Below, piece after piece: positions 47,659-56,762 of a DNA stretch of 64,000 nucleotides. The stretch is from NCBI RefSeq assembly GCF_022179645.1, contig NZ_BPRA01000001.1:393394-457393 (forward strand), in the 5' to 3' direction. This DNA is from Methylobacterium thuringiense. GTDB lineage: Bacteria; Pseudomonadota; Alphaproteobacteria; Rhizobiales; Beijerinckiaceae. The position numbers were made by a program, and so were the translations under genes. Every line of letters starts with the position of its first letter. Position 1 is the stretch's first letter. The notes below the pieces were generated by a model. It saw nothing but the letters and a program-made list of their open reading frames with translations, had not been told where the DNA came from and did no database searches.

Positions 47659-49010
47659 ACGCTTAAGACGACCCAGTTATGTGGTTCGAGACTTACCACC
47701 GCATCCTGCATTTCTGCTTTCACGACAACAGCCTCCCCGGCTTCGACAGAGCGGGCATCTGGCACTGGGAGGAGCACAGCGTCCTCAGCGAGGTTCAGGG
47801 CGAGGAGAAGGTGCCGCGATCCGTCACTCACCGCGAGCACGAGCTGTTCGTTCGTCAGGTGAAGCGTCCGCGTGCGAGCATGGTGCAGCCAGGAATGACG
47901 ACGACGCAGGGCGATCAGCGACTGGTGCAGGCGGTAGACCGGCCAGCCGTAGGGTGCGAGTCCGGCGGGCGTTTCCGGAAAAATCGGTCGGATCGCATCG
48001 TCCCCGCCAATGCGATCCTCCTTCAATCCCCGGAAGGCCTGCTCATCGCCCGCATAGATCGAGGGCGTCCCGCCGCAGACGAGCAGGATCGCGAGGGCAT
48101 GGGGGAGGTGGCGCTCATCCGTAAGGCGGCTCGCAATCCGCGTGACGTCATGGTTACCCACGAAGGTGAGCGGCGCGAAGGTGGCGAGGAAGCCGTTGTG
48201 GCGGTCGAGCGCATGGGCCAGCTCGAACAGGTTGCGGTCGTTGAGTGCGCTCCAGGTCGCTTTCCAGAGTTCATACTGAGTCACCGTATTCATGCCGGTG
48301 TCACGCACGATGGCGGCATAATCGCCGTGGATGACCTCGCCGACGATGTAGGCATCCGGGTGCACCGATCGCACGCGCGCCAGGACGTTGCACCAGAAGT
48401 GCCGGGGCACGGCGTAGGCCGCATCGAGGCGCCAGCCATCCACCCCCAGGGCGAGCCAATGCGTCATGACGGAGACGACGTAGTCTGCCACGGCGGGTTC
48501 GTCGTGATTGAGCGTCACGAGCTGCAGATGTCCCTCGAAGCAGGCGTAGTCCGGCTCCGCACCCGGGTCGCTGCCACGGGGCCAGGACAGCTTGAACCAA
48601 GAGGCTCTAGCGGCGTGCGACCCTTGCCGAAGAACCTCCAGGAATGCGGGATGGTCGCGTCCGACATGGTTGAAGACGCCGTCGAGGAGCACGCGCAGGC
48701 CTCGCGCTTGGGCGGCCTCGATCAAGGAGATGAGATCCGCCTCGTCGCCGAGGCGGGGATCAACCCGAAAGGGGTCGATCGTGTCGTAGCCATGGGTCGA
48801 AGCAGCGAAGACGGGCCCGAGCGCCAGACCTGTGGCGCCGAGTTCGAGGGCGTAGTCGAGCCATGCCTGCAGGTGCTCCAGACGATGCAGGACGGGCGCA
48901 CCATCTACGAGCTCGGGCTCGGCCCCGACGAAGCCGAGCGGGAAGACCTGCCACCAAATCGTATGTTCAACCCAGTCCGGCACGGCATCGCCTTGTTTCA
49001 CAAGTTGCAA
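47655..49010 (-). CDS. Alpha-amylase family (GH13) enzyme
   Basis: The protein has 451 residues. The TIM-barrel motifs are intact: VLLDGVFNHVGRDHP, the nucleophile Asp in GVDGWRLDAAYAVP, the acid/base Glu in YIVGEVIHGDY, and LTFVGNHDVTRIASR with the transition-state Asp. The N-terminus (PDWVEHTIWWQVFPLGFVGAEP) and a C-terminal small beta domain complete it. There is no signal peptide, so it is cytoplasmic, possibly acting on glycogen, trehalose or maltosyl compounds. The exact specificity is not readable. It is high-GC unlike tadEG. Confidence 0.88.
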   Translation of the reverse strand: MQLVKQGDAVPDWVEHTIWWQVFPLGFVGAEPELVDGAPVLHRLEHLQAWLDYALELGATGLALGPVFAASTHGYDTIDPFRVDPRLGDEADLISLIEAAQARGLRVLLDGVFNHVGRDHPAFLEVLRQGSHAARASWFKLSWPRGSDPGAEPDYACFEGHLQLVTLNHDEPAVADYVVSVMTHWLALGVDGWRLDAAYAVPRHFWCNVLARVRSVHPDAYIVGEVIHGDYAAIVRDTGMNTVTQYELWKATWSALNDRNLFELAHALDRHNGFLATFAPLTFVGNHDVTRIASRLTDERHLPHALAILLVCGGTPSIYAGDEQAFRGLKEDRIGGDDAIRPIFPETPAGLAPYGWPVYRLHQSLIALRRRHSWLHHARTRTLHLTNEQLVLAVSDGSRHLLLALNLAEDAVLLPVPDARSVEAGEAVVVKAEMQDAVVSLEPHNWVVLSV

Positions 49011-49241
49011 GTGAACCCAGCTCGCGGGTTCCTAGTGCCCACCCTACCGTTGTTCGCCCTTCACGAGTTCGTTGAGGGGCTTGGACGGCATTCGGACACG
49101 CATTGAGGTTCGCACCCAGTGCAAATCTTTGCCACGCACAAGCCCGGAGGCACTCGTCCTCGAAGCTCGCGAGCTACTGGCTGATCGGGGCGAACTTCGC
49201 CTGCAGCCATGTTATCTTGACCAACTGGTCGAGCGCAGAAT

Positions 49242-51446
49242 GTGAGCAGCAGCACGGTGCCGAAGTCTTACGACCGGAACGCACCTCTTGAAACACTCGC
49301 CGGCACGATCGAGCGCGTCACGTTCCACAACGCCGAGACAGGTTTCTGCGTCCTCAAGGTCCAGGCGCGCGGCAAACGCGATCTCGTGCCTGTGATCGGC
49401 CATGCCCCAGCGATTGGCGCCGGCGAGTGGATCACGGCGACAGGGATCTGGTTCACCGACCGGCAACATGGGCTTCAGTTCAAGGCCGACACGCTCAAGG
49501 CCACGCCGCCGACCGGGGTCGAGGGCATCGAGCGCTACCTGGCCTCGGGCTACATGCGCGGCATCGGGCCGGCCATGGCCAAGCGCATCGTAGCGCTGTT
49601 TGGCGAAGCCACCTTCGAGATCATCGAGGCCGATCCCGAACGCTTGAAGGAAGTCTCCGGCATCGGTCCGACCCGCGCCGCCCGCATCGTCTCCGGTTGG
49701 GCCGAGCAGAAGGCAGTCAGGGAGATCATGATTTTCCTGCATGCGCACGGCGTCGGCACGGCGCGGGCGGTTCGGATCTTCAAGACCTACGGCCATGACT
49801 CGATCGCCGTCATGACCGACGACCCCTACCGGCTCGCGCGCGACATCCGCGGCATCGGGTTTCGCACGGCGGACGCGATTGCGATGCGTCTGGGACTGGT
49901 GAAGGAGGCGCCGCAGCGGCTCCGGGCCGGCGTCTCGTTCGCGCTCCAGACGGCCATGGACGAAGGGCATTGCGGCCTGCCGATCGAGCGACTTGTCGTG
50001 CTCGCCCAAAAGCTCCTCGAGGTTGATGTCGGTCTCGTCCGCACCGCCGTCACCGCCGAGCTTGCCCGTGGCGAGGAGGTCATCGCCGACACGGTCGACA
50101 ATAAGCCATGCGTCTTCCTGAAGGGCCTGCACGCGGCCGAGCGGGCGATTGCCGAGCGTCTCATCACCCGGGCTCGCGGTTCACCACCGTGGCCCAGCAT
50201 CGACCTCGAGCGGGCCCGCCCGTGGGTCGAGGCCAAGACGAGCAAGACGCTCTCGCCTTCGCAGGGCGAGGCCATCCGCCTGATGCTGACCTCGAAGCTC
50301 TGCGTGATCACCGGCGGACCCGGTGTCGGCAAAACCAGCACTCTGGACTCGCTCCTGCGCATTCTCACAGCCAAAGGCGTGAAGGTTCTGCTCGCTGCCC
50401 CCACGGGTCGCGCTGCCAAGCGGATGACGGAGCAAACCCGGCTCGAAGCCAAGACCATTCACCGGCTGCTGGAGATCGACCCGAAGCGCGGCGGGTTCTC
50501 GCGCAACGAGGAGAACCCACTCGATTGCGACCTGCTCGTGCTCGACGAGTGCTCGATGATCGACGTGCCGCTGATGAACGCCCTGCTGAAGGCCGTGCCG
50601 GAGGGCGCAGGGCTTCTGCTCGTCGGCGATGTCGATCAGCTCCCCTCGGTGGGCCCAGGCCAGGTCCTGGCCGATGTCATCGCCTCAGGGCGTGTGCCGG
50701 TGGCGCGGCTGACCGAAGTGTTCCGGCAGGCGGCCGAGAGCCGGATCATCGTCAACGCCCATCGCATCAACCAGGGTCAGATGCCGGAGCGGCCGCAGCC
50801 TGGCGAGAAGGCCGACTTCTACCTAATCGAGATCGATGATCCGGACGTCGGCGTCGCCAAGTTGATCGAGGTGGTGACCAAGCGCATCCCGCGCTCCTTC
50901 GGGCTCGATCCGACCCGTGACGTGCAGGTGCTGACACCGATGCTGCGTGGTTCTCTCGGCTCGCGGAACCTCAACCACGAGCTCCAGCGCGTGCTGAACC
51001 CGAACCCGGCCCAACAGATTGAACGCTTCGGCTGGCGCTTCGCCCCTGGCGACCGGGTTATGGAGACCCAGAACGACTACGACCGGGACGTCTTCAACGG
51101 CGATCTCGGCATGGTGGCACGCATCGACGAGGAGGAAGGTGCCGTGGTCGTCACCTTCGATGGACGAGAGGTCGTCTACCCCTACGGTGAACTCGATACG
51201 CTAGTGCCGGCCTTCGCTACGACGATCCATAAGAGCCAGGGATCGGAATATCCCGCCGTGGTGATCCCGATCGTGACGCAGCATTTCAACATGCTGGCGA
51301 GGAACCTGCTCTACACCGGCGTCACGCGCGGCAAGCAGCTTGTCGTGCTGATCGGCCAGCGCAAGGCGATCGGCATGGCCGTTCGAAGTAGCAGCGCGAA
51401 GCGCCGCTGGACGAAGCTTCGAGAATGGTTGTCCAATATTCATTGA
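49242..51446 (+). CDS. recD2: RecD2-type SF1 DNA helicase
   Basis: The protein has 734 residues and starts with GTG. The N-terminal OB-like and helix-hairpin-helix region (ASGYMRGIGPAMAKRIVALFG, LKEVSGIGPTRAARI, DIRGIGFRTADAIA) is typical of RecD2. The helicase core has Walker A GGPGVGKTS (~360), the LDECSMIDV box (~435), GDVDQLPSVGPGQ, and the C-terminal TIHKSQGSEYPAVVIP. RecD2 is a 5'-3' helicase acting in repair independently of RecBC. It lies divergent from the GH13 gene within the island. Confidence 0.92.
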   Translation: MSSSTVPKSYDRNAPLETLAGTIERVTFHNAETGFCVLKVQARGKRDLVPVIGHAPAIGAGEWITATGIWFTDRQHGLQFKADTLKATPPTGVEGIERYLASGYMRGIGPAMAKRIVALFGEATFEIIEADPERLKEVSGIGPTRAARIVSGWAEQKAVREIMIFLHAHGVGTARAVRIFKTYGHDSIAVMTDDPYRLARDIRGIGFRTADAIAMRLGLVKEAPQRLRAGVSFALQTAMDEGHCGLPIERLVVLAQKLLEVDVGLVRTAVTAELARGEEVIADTVDNKPCVFLKGLHAAERAIAERLITRARGSPPWPSIDLERARPWVEAKTSKTLSPSQGEAIRLMLTSKLCVITGGPGVGKTSTLDSLLRILTAKGVKVLLAAPTGRAAKRMTEQTRLEAKTIHRLLEIDPKRGGFSRNEENPLDCDLLVLDECSMIDVPLMNALLKAVPEGAGLLLVGDVDQLPSVGPGQVLADVIASGRVPVARLTEVFRQAAESRIIVNAHRINQGQMPERPQPGEKADFYLIEIDDPDVGVAKLIEVVTKRIPRSFGLDPTRDVQVLTPMLRGSLGSRNLNHELQRVLNPNPAQQIERFGWRFAPGDRVMETQNDYDRDVFNGDLGMVARIDEEEGAVVVTFDGREVVYPYGELDTLVPAFATTIHKSQGSEYPAVVIPIVTQHFNMLARNLLYTGVTRGKQLVVLIGQRKAIGMAVRSSSAKRRWTKLREWLSNIH

Positions 51447-51567
51447 TAGCTGAATCACAACCCTAATTAGTGTCATCTCCAATTTCAATTAATCAGATCA
51501 GTAAATAATATTAATTTATAACTTAAAACATAATAGTATGAATAAATGATTATCTAGTAACATGATT
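51447..51567. other. Very AT-rich intergenic DNA
   Basis: The 121 bp after recD2 are over 70% A+T by eye. They mark a sharp composition boundary with the orphan gene that follows on the other strand. No terminator hairpin was found. Confidence 0.5.
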
Positions 51568-52656
51568 TTAGTTGCCGGTAGCTTGTTTTCGGTCAGAGGT
51601 TGATTCATTTTCATCTAAATACAGATATGGTATTTTCTGCGTCTCAGGGTTGTCAAAATCAATAAGTATTCTACTTCTTGTTTTATCAATCTCAAGATTT
51701 TCGATAAGAAATACTCTTGCACCAAAGCTTCCTATGAGTTTTTCATGCGCCTTCTCCCAATCACTGATGCCACAGATTTCTGATGTTCTCTCACATGAGT
51801 ATCCTACATCAAACGGACGCTTTCTAGCAAAGCCAAGAGGATGCCAGTCTTCACTAATCTCACCTACATATGAAAGACGCTTCGTTCTATCAGAGCATCT
51901 GAATCTTTGCACAACTGCACAGTAAGAGCCATAGTATTTACCATAAGCATCCCAACTCCAAGTATCAGGATCCTGAGCTTCTCGATCTAAACCTAGAGCA
52001 TTAAAATCGCTTTCATTTAGTCGATCTTTTATATTGAAGTTTCCTAAATCTGGTCGATCCTTCTCGACAGCATAAATTGCTTGTAATAGACCGCGTGCAT
52101 TGACTGGAATTATATCACGCCCATCTATTGGAAATATTACTGCGGAGACATTATCTCTTGCTCTAAATGTGAGGCCTGACATTCTGACTGCCTCTTCCGC
52201 TGTCCTGCCTCTCAGTTCGTCGTAATCTGCCACGAATGCAAATTTTTGCTCTGGCTTACCTAAGTGGGTCAAATTTTTAATAGAGAGACTAGTATCAGTC
52301 TCTCTATGAGGTATTAAGCGAATAAGCCAACGCACTCGCGCATTCTTTTTCATTCTATCAAATGCAATATCGGCAGGCACAACTTTCTTGACGTATTTTT
52401 GTTCAAAGTAATTTTGAAATAATGACAAACTTGATCCAGATATTAAAAACAAAAACCCAAAAGCGCAGGAAGAAAAAAGTAAAACCTTTTTAAGCACAGT
52501 TGTTTCTACTGGTGGCGAGTTGATAGCCTTAAATGCCGCAAAGCCTCCTAATACAATGAGTCCAATTCCGATTAAAATCAGAATCTTTCCAATATCATCA
52601 CCAATCATTACTGGTGTAAGCGATTTAGCTATATCTATAATATCTGAGGAAGCCAT
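51568..52656 (-). CDS. AT-rich orphan membrane protein
   Basis: The protein has 362 residues. Two N-terminal helices (GKILILIGIGLIVLGGFAAF and VLLFSSCAFGFLFLISGSSL) precede a ~280-residue soluble part containing RWLIRLIPHRETDTSL, four Cys in the C-terminal half (YCAVVQRFRCSD, YSCERTSEICG) and an acidic end. No family is recognised. The gene's composition (about 38% GC) differs strongly from the recD2 and MFS genes on either side, so it was acquired recently from another source. The soluble domain presumably faces one side of the membrane as a sensor or effector; this is inference. Confidence 0.65.
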   Translation of the reverse strand: MASSDIIDIAKSLTPVMIGDDIGKILILIGIGLIVLGGFAAFKAINSPPVETTVLKKVLLFSSCAFGFLFLISGSSLSLFQNYFEQKYVKKVVPADIAFDRMKKNARVRWLIRLIPHRETDTSLSIKNLTHLGKPEQKFAFVADYDELRGRTAEEAVRMSGLTFRARDNVSAVIFPIDGRDIIPVNARGLLQAIYAVEKDRPDLGNFNIKDRLNESDFNALGLDREAQDPDTWSWDAYGKYYGSYCAVVQRFRCSDRTKRLSYVGEISEDWHPLGFARKRPFDVGYSCERTSEICGISDWEKAHEKLIGSFGARVFLIENLEIDKTRSRILIDFDNPETQKIPYLYLDENESTSDRKQATGN

Positions 52657-52849
52657 TTATCGACTCACGCCCCGTATTTTATTACAAAAAACTATTTTAC
52701 CAGATCTTAAGGCATATCAAGAGCAATTAGATAGATAGCACGCTTGCTCTTTTCATGCCGCTCTCGCTTCACTCTAGCTGTTCGCTGCTGAATTCCTAGC
52801 TCGAATGTAACATAATGTTAAGCACCGGCGAGGTCTTCCACTAACATCC
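52657..52849. promoter_or_regulatory. Promoter-side region of the AT-rich orphan
   Basis: This AT-rich leader of the minus-strand orphan gene changes to normal GC near 52830, where the SDR remnant begins. The composition jump marks the right end of the foreign segment. Confidence 0.4.
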
Positions 52850-53134
52850 ATGCTCGGCTCGGTCTCGCTGAACCGCGGCGGCGGTTGGGGCGGCTACCGG
52901 GCGAGCAAGGCGGCTCTCAACACCCTTGCCCGCTCGTTCGTGGGCCAGCACGCGAAAGCGCAGTGGGGTGTCGTGCTGATGCATCCCGGATGGGTCCGCA
53001 CGGATCTCGGTGGCCGACGGGCGACGCTCGACGTCGAGACCAGCGCTCGCGGCGTCGTCGCGGTCCTGGAAGGACATCTCGGTCAGTCGGGCTGCATCTT
53101 CCTCGACTACGAGGGCCAGACTGTTCCGTGGTGA
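52850..53134 (+). pseudogene. 5'-truncated short-chain dehydrogenase (SDR) remnant
   Basis: The frame encodes 94 residues matching only the C-terminal part of an SDR. It has the catalytic YxxxK (GYRASKAALNTLARSF), LMHPGWVRTDLGG and a C-terminal FLDYEGQTVPW. The NAD-binding Rossmann half, including TGxxxGxG, is missing; sequence upstream is the foreign AT-rich DNA. An insertion there probably replaced the 5' half. Confidence 0.8.
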
Positions 53135-53317
53135 TGAGGTGATGACGCTCACATAGAGGAGTAGCTGAACCTACTGCTACGCGGCATCCGCGCTCCTAAC
53201 CGTGTTGTGACCCAGCTTGAGGTTCATTGCGTTTGAACGCCCCCCTAAAGCCTACCGCCGCGGGTCAGCCTGAGCCCGGCCGAGATCCGTTCGATCCTGT
53301 TCGATCTCGTCGCGGCG

Positions 53318-54697
53318 ATGCTGCTCGCGGCCCTCGACCAGACGATCGTCGCCACGGCCATGCCGACCATCGGGCGGGAACTCGGCGATGCGGAGAACCT
53401 GCCCTGGATCGTGACCGCCTATCTGCTGGCGTCGACGGCCGTGACGCCCCTCTACGGCAAGCTGAGCGACATCCACGGGCGACGCGTCATGCTGCTGATC
53501 GCCATCGCGATCTTCAGCATCGGTTCGCTAGCCTGCGCGCTTGCCCCGACGATGGTGACTCTGGCGCTGGCTCGAGGCCTCCAGGGCGCCGGCGGCGGTG
53601 GCCTGATCGCCCTGGCCCAGACCATCCTGGCCGACATTCTCTCGCCGAAGGAGCGGGCGCGCTATCAGGTCTATGTGGCGAGCGTCTTCGTGGTCTCGTC
53701 GCTCGCCGGTCCCCTGCTTGGCGGCTTCCTTGCCCAGCACCTGCATTGGTCCGTGATTTTCTGGATCAACCTGCCGATCGGCGTCATCGCCTACCTTCTC
53801 ACCAATTCGAAGCTCAAGCTTCTGCCCCGCAACGAACGTCAACACCGGCTGGACTACCTGGGAGCTATTCTGCTCGTGCTGGGATCGAGCGGTCTGATGC
53901 TAACCTTGAACTGGGGCGGCGTGCGCTATCCCTGGGTTTCGGCGCCCGTCCTGGGATTGCTTGTGGTGTCCGCGCTCATCAGCGCCGGCTTCGTGGTGCG
54001 CCTGCTCACGGTCTCGGAGCCGCTGATCCCCCTGGACGTCTTGAAGGACCAGGTGGTCTACAGTGCCACGCTCAGCGCCTGCTTTGCGATGGGGACGCTG
54101 ATCGGCCTCACGATCTACGTGCCGATCTTCCTCGAGGGCGTGATCGGGCTCAACCCGAGCTGGTCCGGCCTGGCGATGGTGCCGCTCATGGTCGGCACGG
54201 TGATCGGCGCCACGCTGTCGAGTCGATCGATGATGTATTTCAAGCACTACAAGCGCGCGCCCCTCGCGATGATGGCGACGAGCCTCGCCTGCTGCATGAT
54301 CATCGCGGCTCAAGGGGACAGGCTGCCGCTCTGGCTCATGGAAGGGCTGTTCGTGCTCCTGTCCATCGGTATCGGCACGGTTCTGCCGCTCTCGACCATC
54401 GCCATCCAGAACACCGTGGAGCGTCATCAGCTCGGTATCGCCACCGCAGCGATGAACTTCTTCAGGTCGCTGGGGGGCGCGCTGATCGTCGCCGTCTTCG
54501 GCACGATCGTGCTTGGCAGCACAATGGGAGGCGACGTCGGGGCGGGGCACGACATCGGGAGCCTGATACACGGCACGAACGCCGCCCTCCTCGCCGGAGC
54601 CTTTCGCTGGGTATTTCTGGCAGCGAGCGTCGGCCTCCTTCTGGCCCTCGGCTTTCTCGCTGCGATGGAAGAGCGTCCCCTGCAGTCCTCACTTTGA
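53318..54697 (+). CDS. MFS drug:H+ antiporter (DHA2/EmrB-QacA type), 5' end probably frameshifted
   Basis: The protein has 459 residues and 13-14 membrane helices. Motif C-like and motif A segments are visible (LDQTIVATAMPTIGREL, GKLSDIHGRRVMLL, GLQGAGGGGLIALAQTILADI, FWINLPIGVIAYLLTN). Similarity to family N-termini continues upstream of the ATG at 53318 (SLSPAEIRSILFDLVAA), but no start codon lies in that frame because a TAA at ~53243 closes it. A plausible start, MRLNAPLKPTAAGQPEP, is in another frame at 53227. A short deletion near 53275 would explain this. If it is real, the first helix is damaged. Confidence 0.8.
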   Translation: MLLAALDQTIVATAMPTIGRELGDAENLPWIVTAYLLASTAVTPLYGKLSDIHGRRVMLLIAIAIFSIGSLACALAPTMVTLALARGLQGAGGGGLIALAQTILADILSPKERARYQVYVASVFVVSSLAGPLLGGFLAQHLHWSVIFWINLPIGVIAYLLTNSKLKLLPRNERQHRLDYLGAILLVLGSSGLMLTLNWGGVRYPWVSAPVLGLLVVSALISAGFVVRLLTVSEPLIPLDVLKDQVVYSATLSACFAMGTLIGLTIYVPIFLEGVIGLNPSWSGLAMVPLMVGTVIGATLSSRSMMYFKHYKRAPLAMMATSLACCMIIAAQGDRLPLWLMEGLFVLLSIGIGTVLPLSTIAIQNTVERHQLGIATAAMNFFRSLGGALIVAVFGTIVLGSTMGGDVGAGHDIGSLIHGTNAALLAGAFRWVFLAASVGLLLALGFLAAMEERPLQSSL

Positions 54698-54775
54698 GCG
54701 TAGCTGATCAGCGTAGCGCAATCGCGCCTTAGCCAATCAGGATCTGCGGGATGTCCTTAAGCTCGACGTTTCTTG

Positions 54776-55507
54776 TCAGATGCCGATGCGACCAAGCCCG
54801 GGAAGCTTGAGGCCGGGACGGCGGATATCCAACCCGGCGACCGCGCCAAGGACGTTGAATTCGAATCCCTCCACCCAGCCGGCTGTAAGCCCCAGGTATC
54901 CCCCAAGATTGATCTGAAACCCGGTGCCGGACGGCGTCGACCCGATCCAACGACCGTCGTAGGGGAAGTCCTTACCAATCGCCGTCGCCGGCAGGTTCGC
55001 CCGCATCTCTGGAACGGAGCTCATGACCGCCGCCACGAAGGTGTTGGAGTTCGGCCCGGGCCACAGGCGGTAATCGCCGATCTTGGCGTAGCGGTAGCCG
55101 GCGATGGTGGCCCGAATGCGAGGCAGCATCCGTTCCGCTTCCGGCCCGTCAGCCGAGAAGATGACCTCCGGCACACTGCCGAACCAGCGCCCGTCCGGAA
55201 CGAAGCGGTCGACCCAGATCGGCATGCCCCAGGCCGTATAGTCGAACCGTCGGTAGGCACGATCCCCGGCACCCTTCACGACGATCCAGCTGTGGCTCGC
55301 GACGATGCCGCGCCAGCTTACCGTTCGCGCCGAGAACACGCGAACGACGGCTTCGGGATGGCGCGCTGCGGGCGGCAGCAAGCCTGCACTGGATCGATCG
55401 GCCGAGCGCCAATCGGCGATGTCGTTCCTGAGGTAGTAGAGGGCGGCCGATACGGCGATCGGCGCGAGGAACACGACGACGAAAACGAGGAGAACGATTC
55501 GGATCAC
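54776..55507 (-). CDS. DUF3750 domain protein
   Basis: The protein has 243 residues. A signal anchor (MIRIVLLVFVVVFLAPIAVS) precedes a domain with FSARTVSWRGIVASHSWIVVKG, WGMPIWVDRFVPDGRWFGS and ATIAGYRYAKIGDYRLWPGPNSNTF. The repeated His/Cys-free pattern matches DUF3750, of unknown function; the NTFVAAVM segment is reminiscent of NlpC-like families, but a Cys is lacking. It is probably periplasmic and membrane-anchored. Confidence 0.75.
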   Translation of the reverse strand: MIRIVLLVFVVVFLAPIAVSAALYYLRNDIADWRSADRSSAGLLPPAARHPEAVVRVFSARTVSWRGIVASHSWIVVKGAGDRAYRRFDYTAWGMPIWVDRFVPDGRWFGSVPEVIFSADGPEAERMLPRIRATIAGYRYAKIGDYRLWPGPNSNTFVAAVMSSVPEMRANLPATAIGKDFPYDGRWIGSTPSGTGFQINLGGYLGLTAGWVEGFEFNVLGAVAGLDIRRPGLKLPGLGRIGI

Positions 55508-55623
55508 GTGGGTCTTATGCGAGGCGGGTCGAGACGTTCAGATTTGGGTGCACCGACCGAGGTTCGGCAATGCCTGCGACGTCGTCATGCCCCTCCCCGA
55601 TGGAGAGCCACGTCAGATCAGGC

Positions 55624-56067
55624 TCAACGCCGGACTTTCCCATTCCCGCGCCGCTCGCGTGTCCGCCGTGTCGGCACGTAAAAATCGTCGGGCTTGTCCC
55701 GCACCCATTCAAGAAATCGAGCGATGTCAGGATCGGCCCGCAGGGCTTCGACATCGGCTAGCCTACGGGCGATCTCAGCTTCGGTGTAGCGGGCGTGGAT
55801 CGCAGAGTGGCAGATTTGATGGAGCTGCACGGTTGCGCCGTGCGTGCCTCCCTTCATCTTCGGCGTGAGATGATGGAGGCTCTGTCGGGCGTGACGCGGG
55901 ATCGGTCGCTCACAGAGCGGGCATACCGGCACATTCTCAGGCTTGGGACCCTGCCTGTCCGGATCGTCGTCGCGCCAGCGCAGGCTCCGCCGTCCCACCA
56001 CGATGTTTCTTGCCTCCCGAACCGCTCCGGAGGCAACCCCGAACGTCCAGAGTAGCTCCCGAACCAA
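55624..56067 (-). CDS. HNH endonuclease-like protein
   Basis: The frame gives up to 147 residues from a TTG; internal GTG starts near MPVCPLC are also possible because family members usually begin there. The zinc/HNH features are CPLCERPIP, QSLHHLTPKMKGG and LHQICHSAIHARYTE. Its function is probably DNA cleavage. It is normal-GC, so it may be resident DNA. The upstream DNA (56068-56762) holds the repeated GATGTC motifs. Confidence 0.75.
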   Translation of the reverse strand: MVRELLWTFGVASGAVREARNIVVGRRSLRWRDDDPDRQGPKPENVPVCPLCERPIPRHARQSLHHLTPKMKGGTHGATVQLHQICHSAIHARYTEAEIARRLADVEALRADPDIARFLEWVRDKPDDFYVPTRRTRERRGNGKVRR

Positions 56068-56762
56068 GCTGGCTGCCCGTGATCCTCAGTATCACAGCCG
56101 CCAAACTGCGAGATGGTCTGCAAGACCCGATGCCAGCGACCCCCAAATCGGCGACGATCCAAGCCAAGCGATGTCTTATGGATGTCTCTATGAACGGTAA
56201 TGCGAACTATCGATGATGAGACATCCGGACGGTCAGATGTCCTCCGATGTCACCTGGATGTCTCACCGTTGTCCATACGACCAGCCAATGCGAATCCGTT
56301 TTGCGGAAAATGTCTCATCAATGCGAACCGAGCGATCGAGCCCGAAAAAGACCCTCAAGAGACACCGATCGAAACGAGTCTTCGGCAGCGAGATCATCGA
56401 AATTGCATTAGAGCGTCACAGAGAGCGATCGAATCGACAGAGCGTCAGAGCAGACGTCTCACAGAGAGGAACGCGCTCACGAACGAACGTCGCTTGAACA
56501 AATCGATGCCTGCGGCGCGGGTGATGTCGTTAGGCCGACATAGGTCTTGGCAGCGCGGTGATACGTTAGATCAATTCGGAATTGGTCCGCAGAGCCGTTG
56601 AATTCTTGTGCTGTCGCTGAACATGCAGCTTCAGCCTTGTCCGCTCGATCAGATGCACATCTCGCTGGTTTTTTTACCGCTCCCAGCAACGTCCGGAAAA
56701 GTCCTTGATGGGCCTGATGCGGCGTCCTTTGATGCAGCGCTCACACGGGACGCGCAGCCTCA
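56068..56762. other. Gene-free region upstream of the integrase with GATGTC motif cluster
   Basis: No gene is supported in these ~695 bp. A cluster of GATGTC-type octamers occupies 56170-56316 (see separate entry). Three ATGCGAA words (near 56200, 56288 and 56321) interleave with it. The rest looks like decayed sequence with a run of T's near 56670. Confidence 0.5.
56170..56316. repeat. Cluster of GATGTCTC-type octamers
   Basis: GATGTCTT at 56170, GATGTCTC at 56181, its reverse complement GAGACATC at 56218, GATGTCCT at 56236, GATGTCAC at 56246, GATGTCTC at 56257 and AATGTCTC at 56309. That is seven related 8-mers in 147 bp, on both strands, with no obvious gene. Possible roles are arm-type integrase/excisionase sites, a regulator array or an origin-like iteron set. 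Confidence 0.6.
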
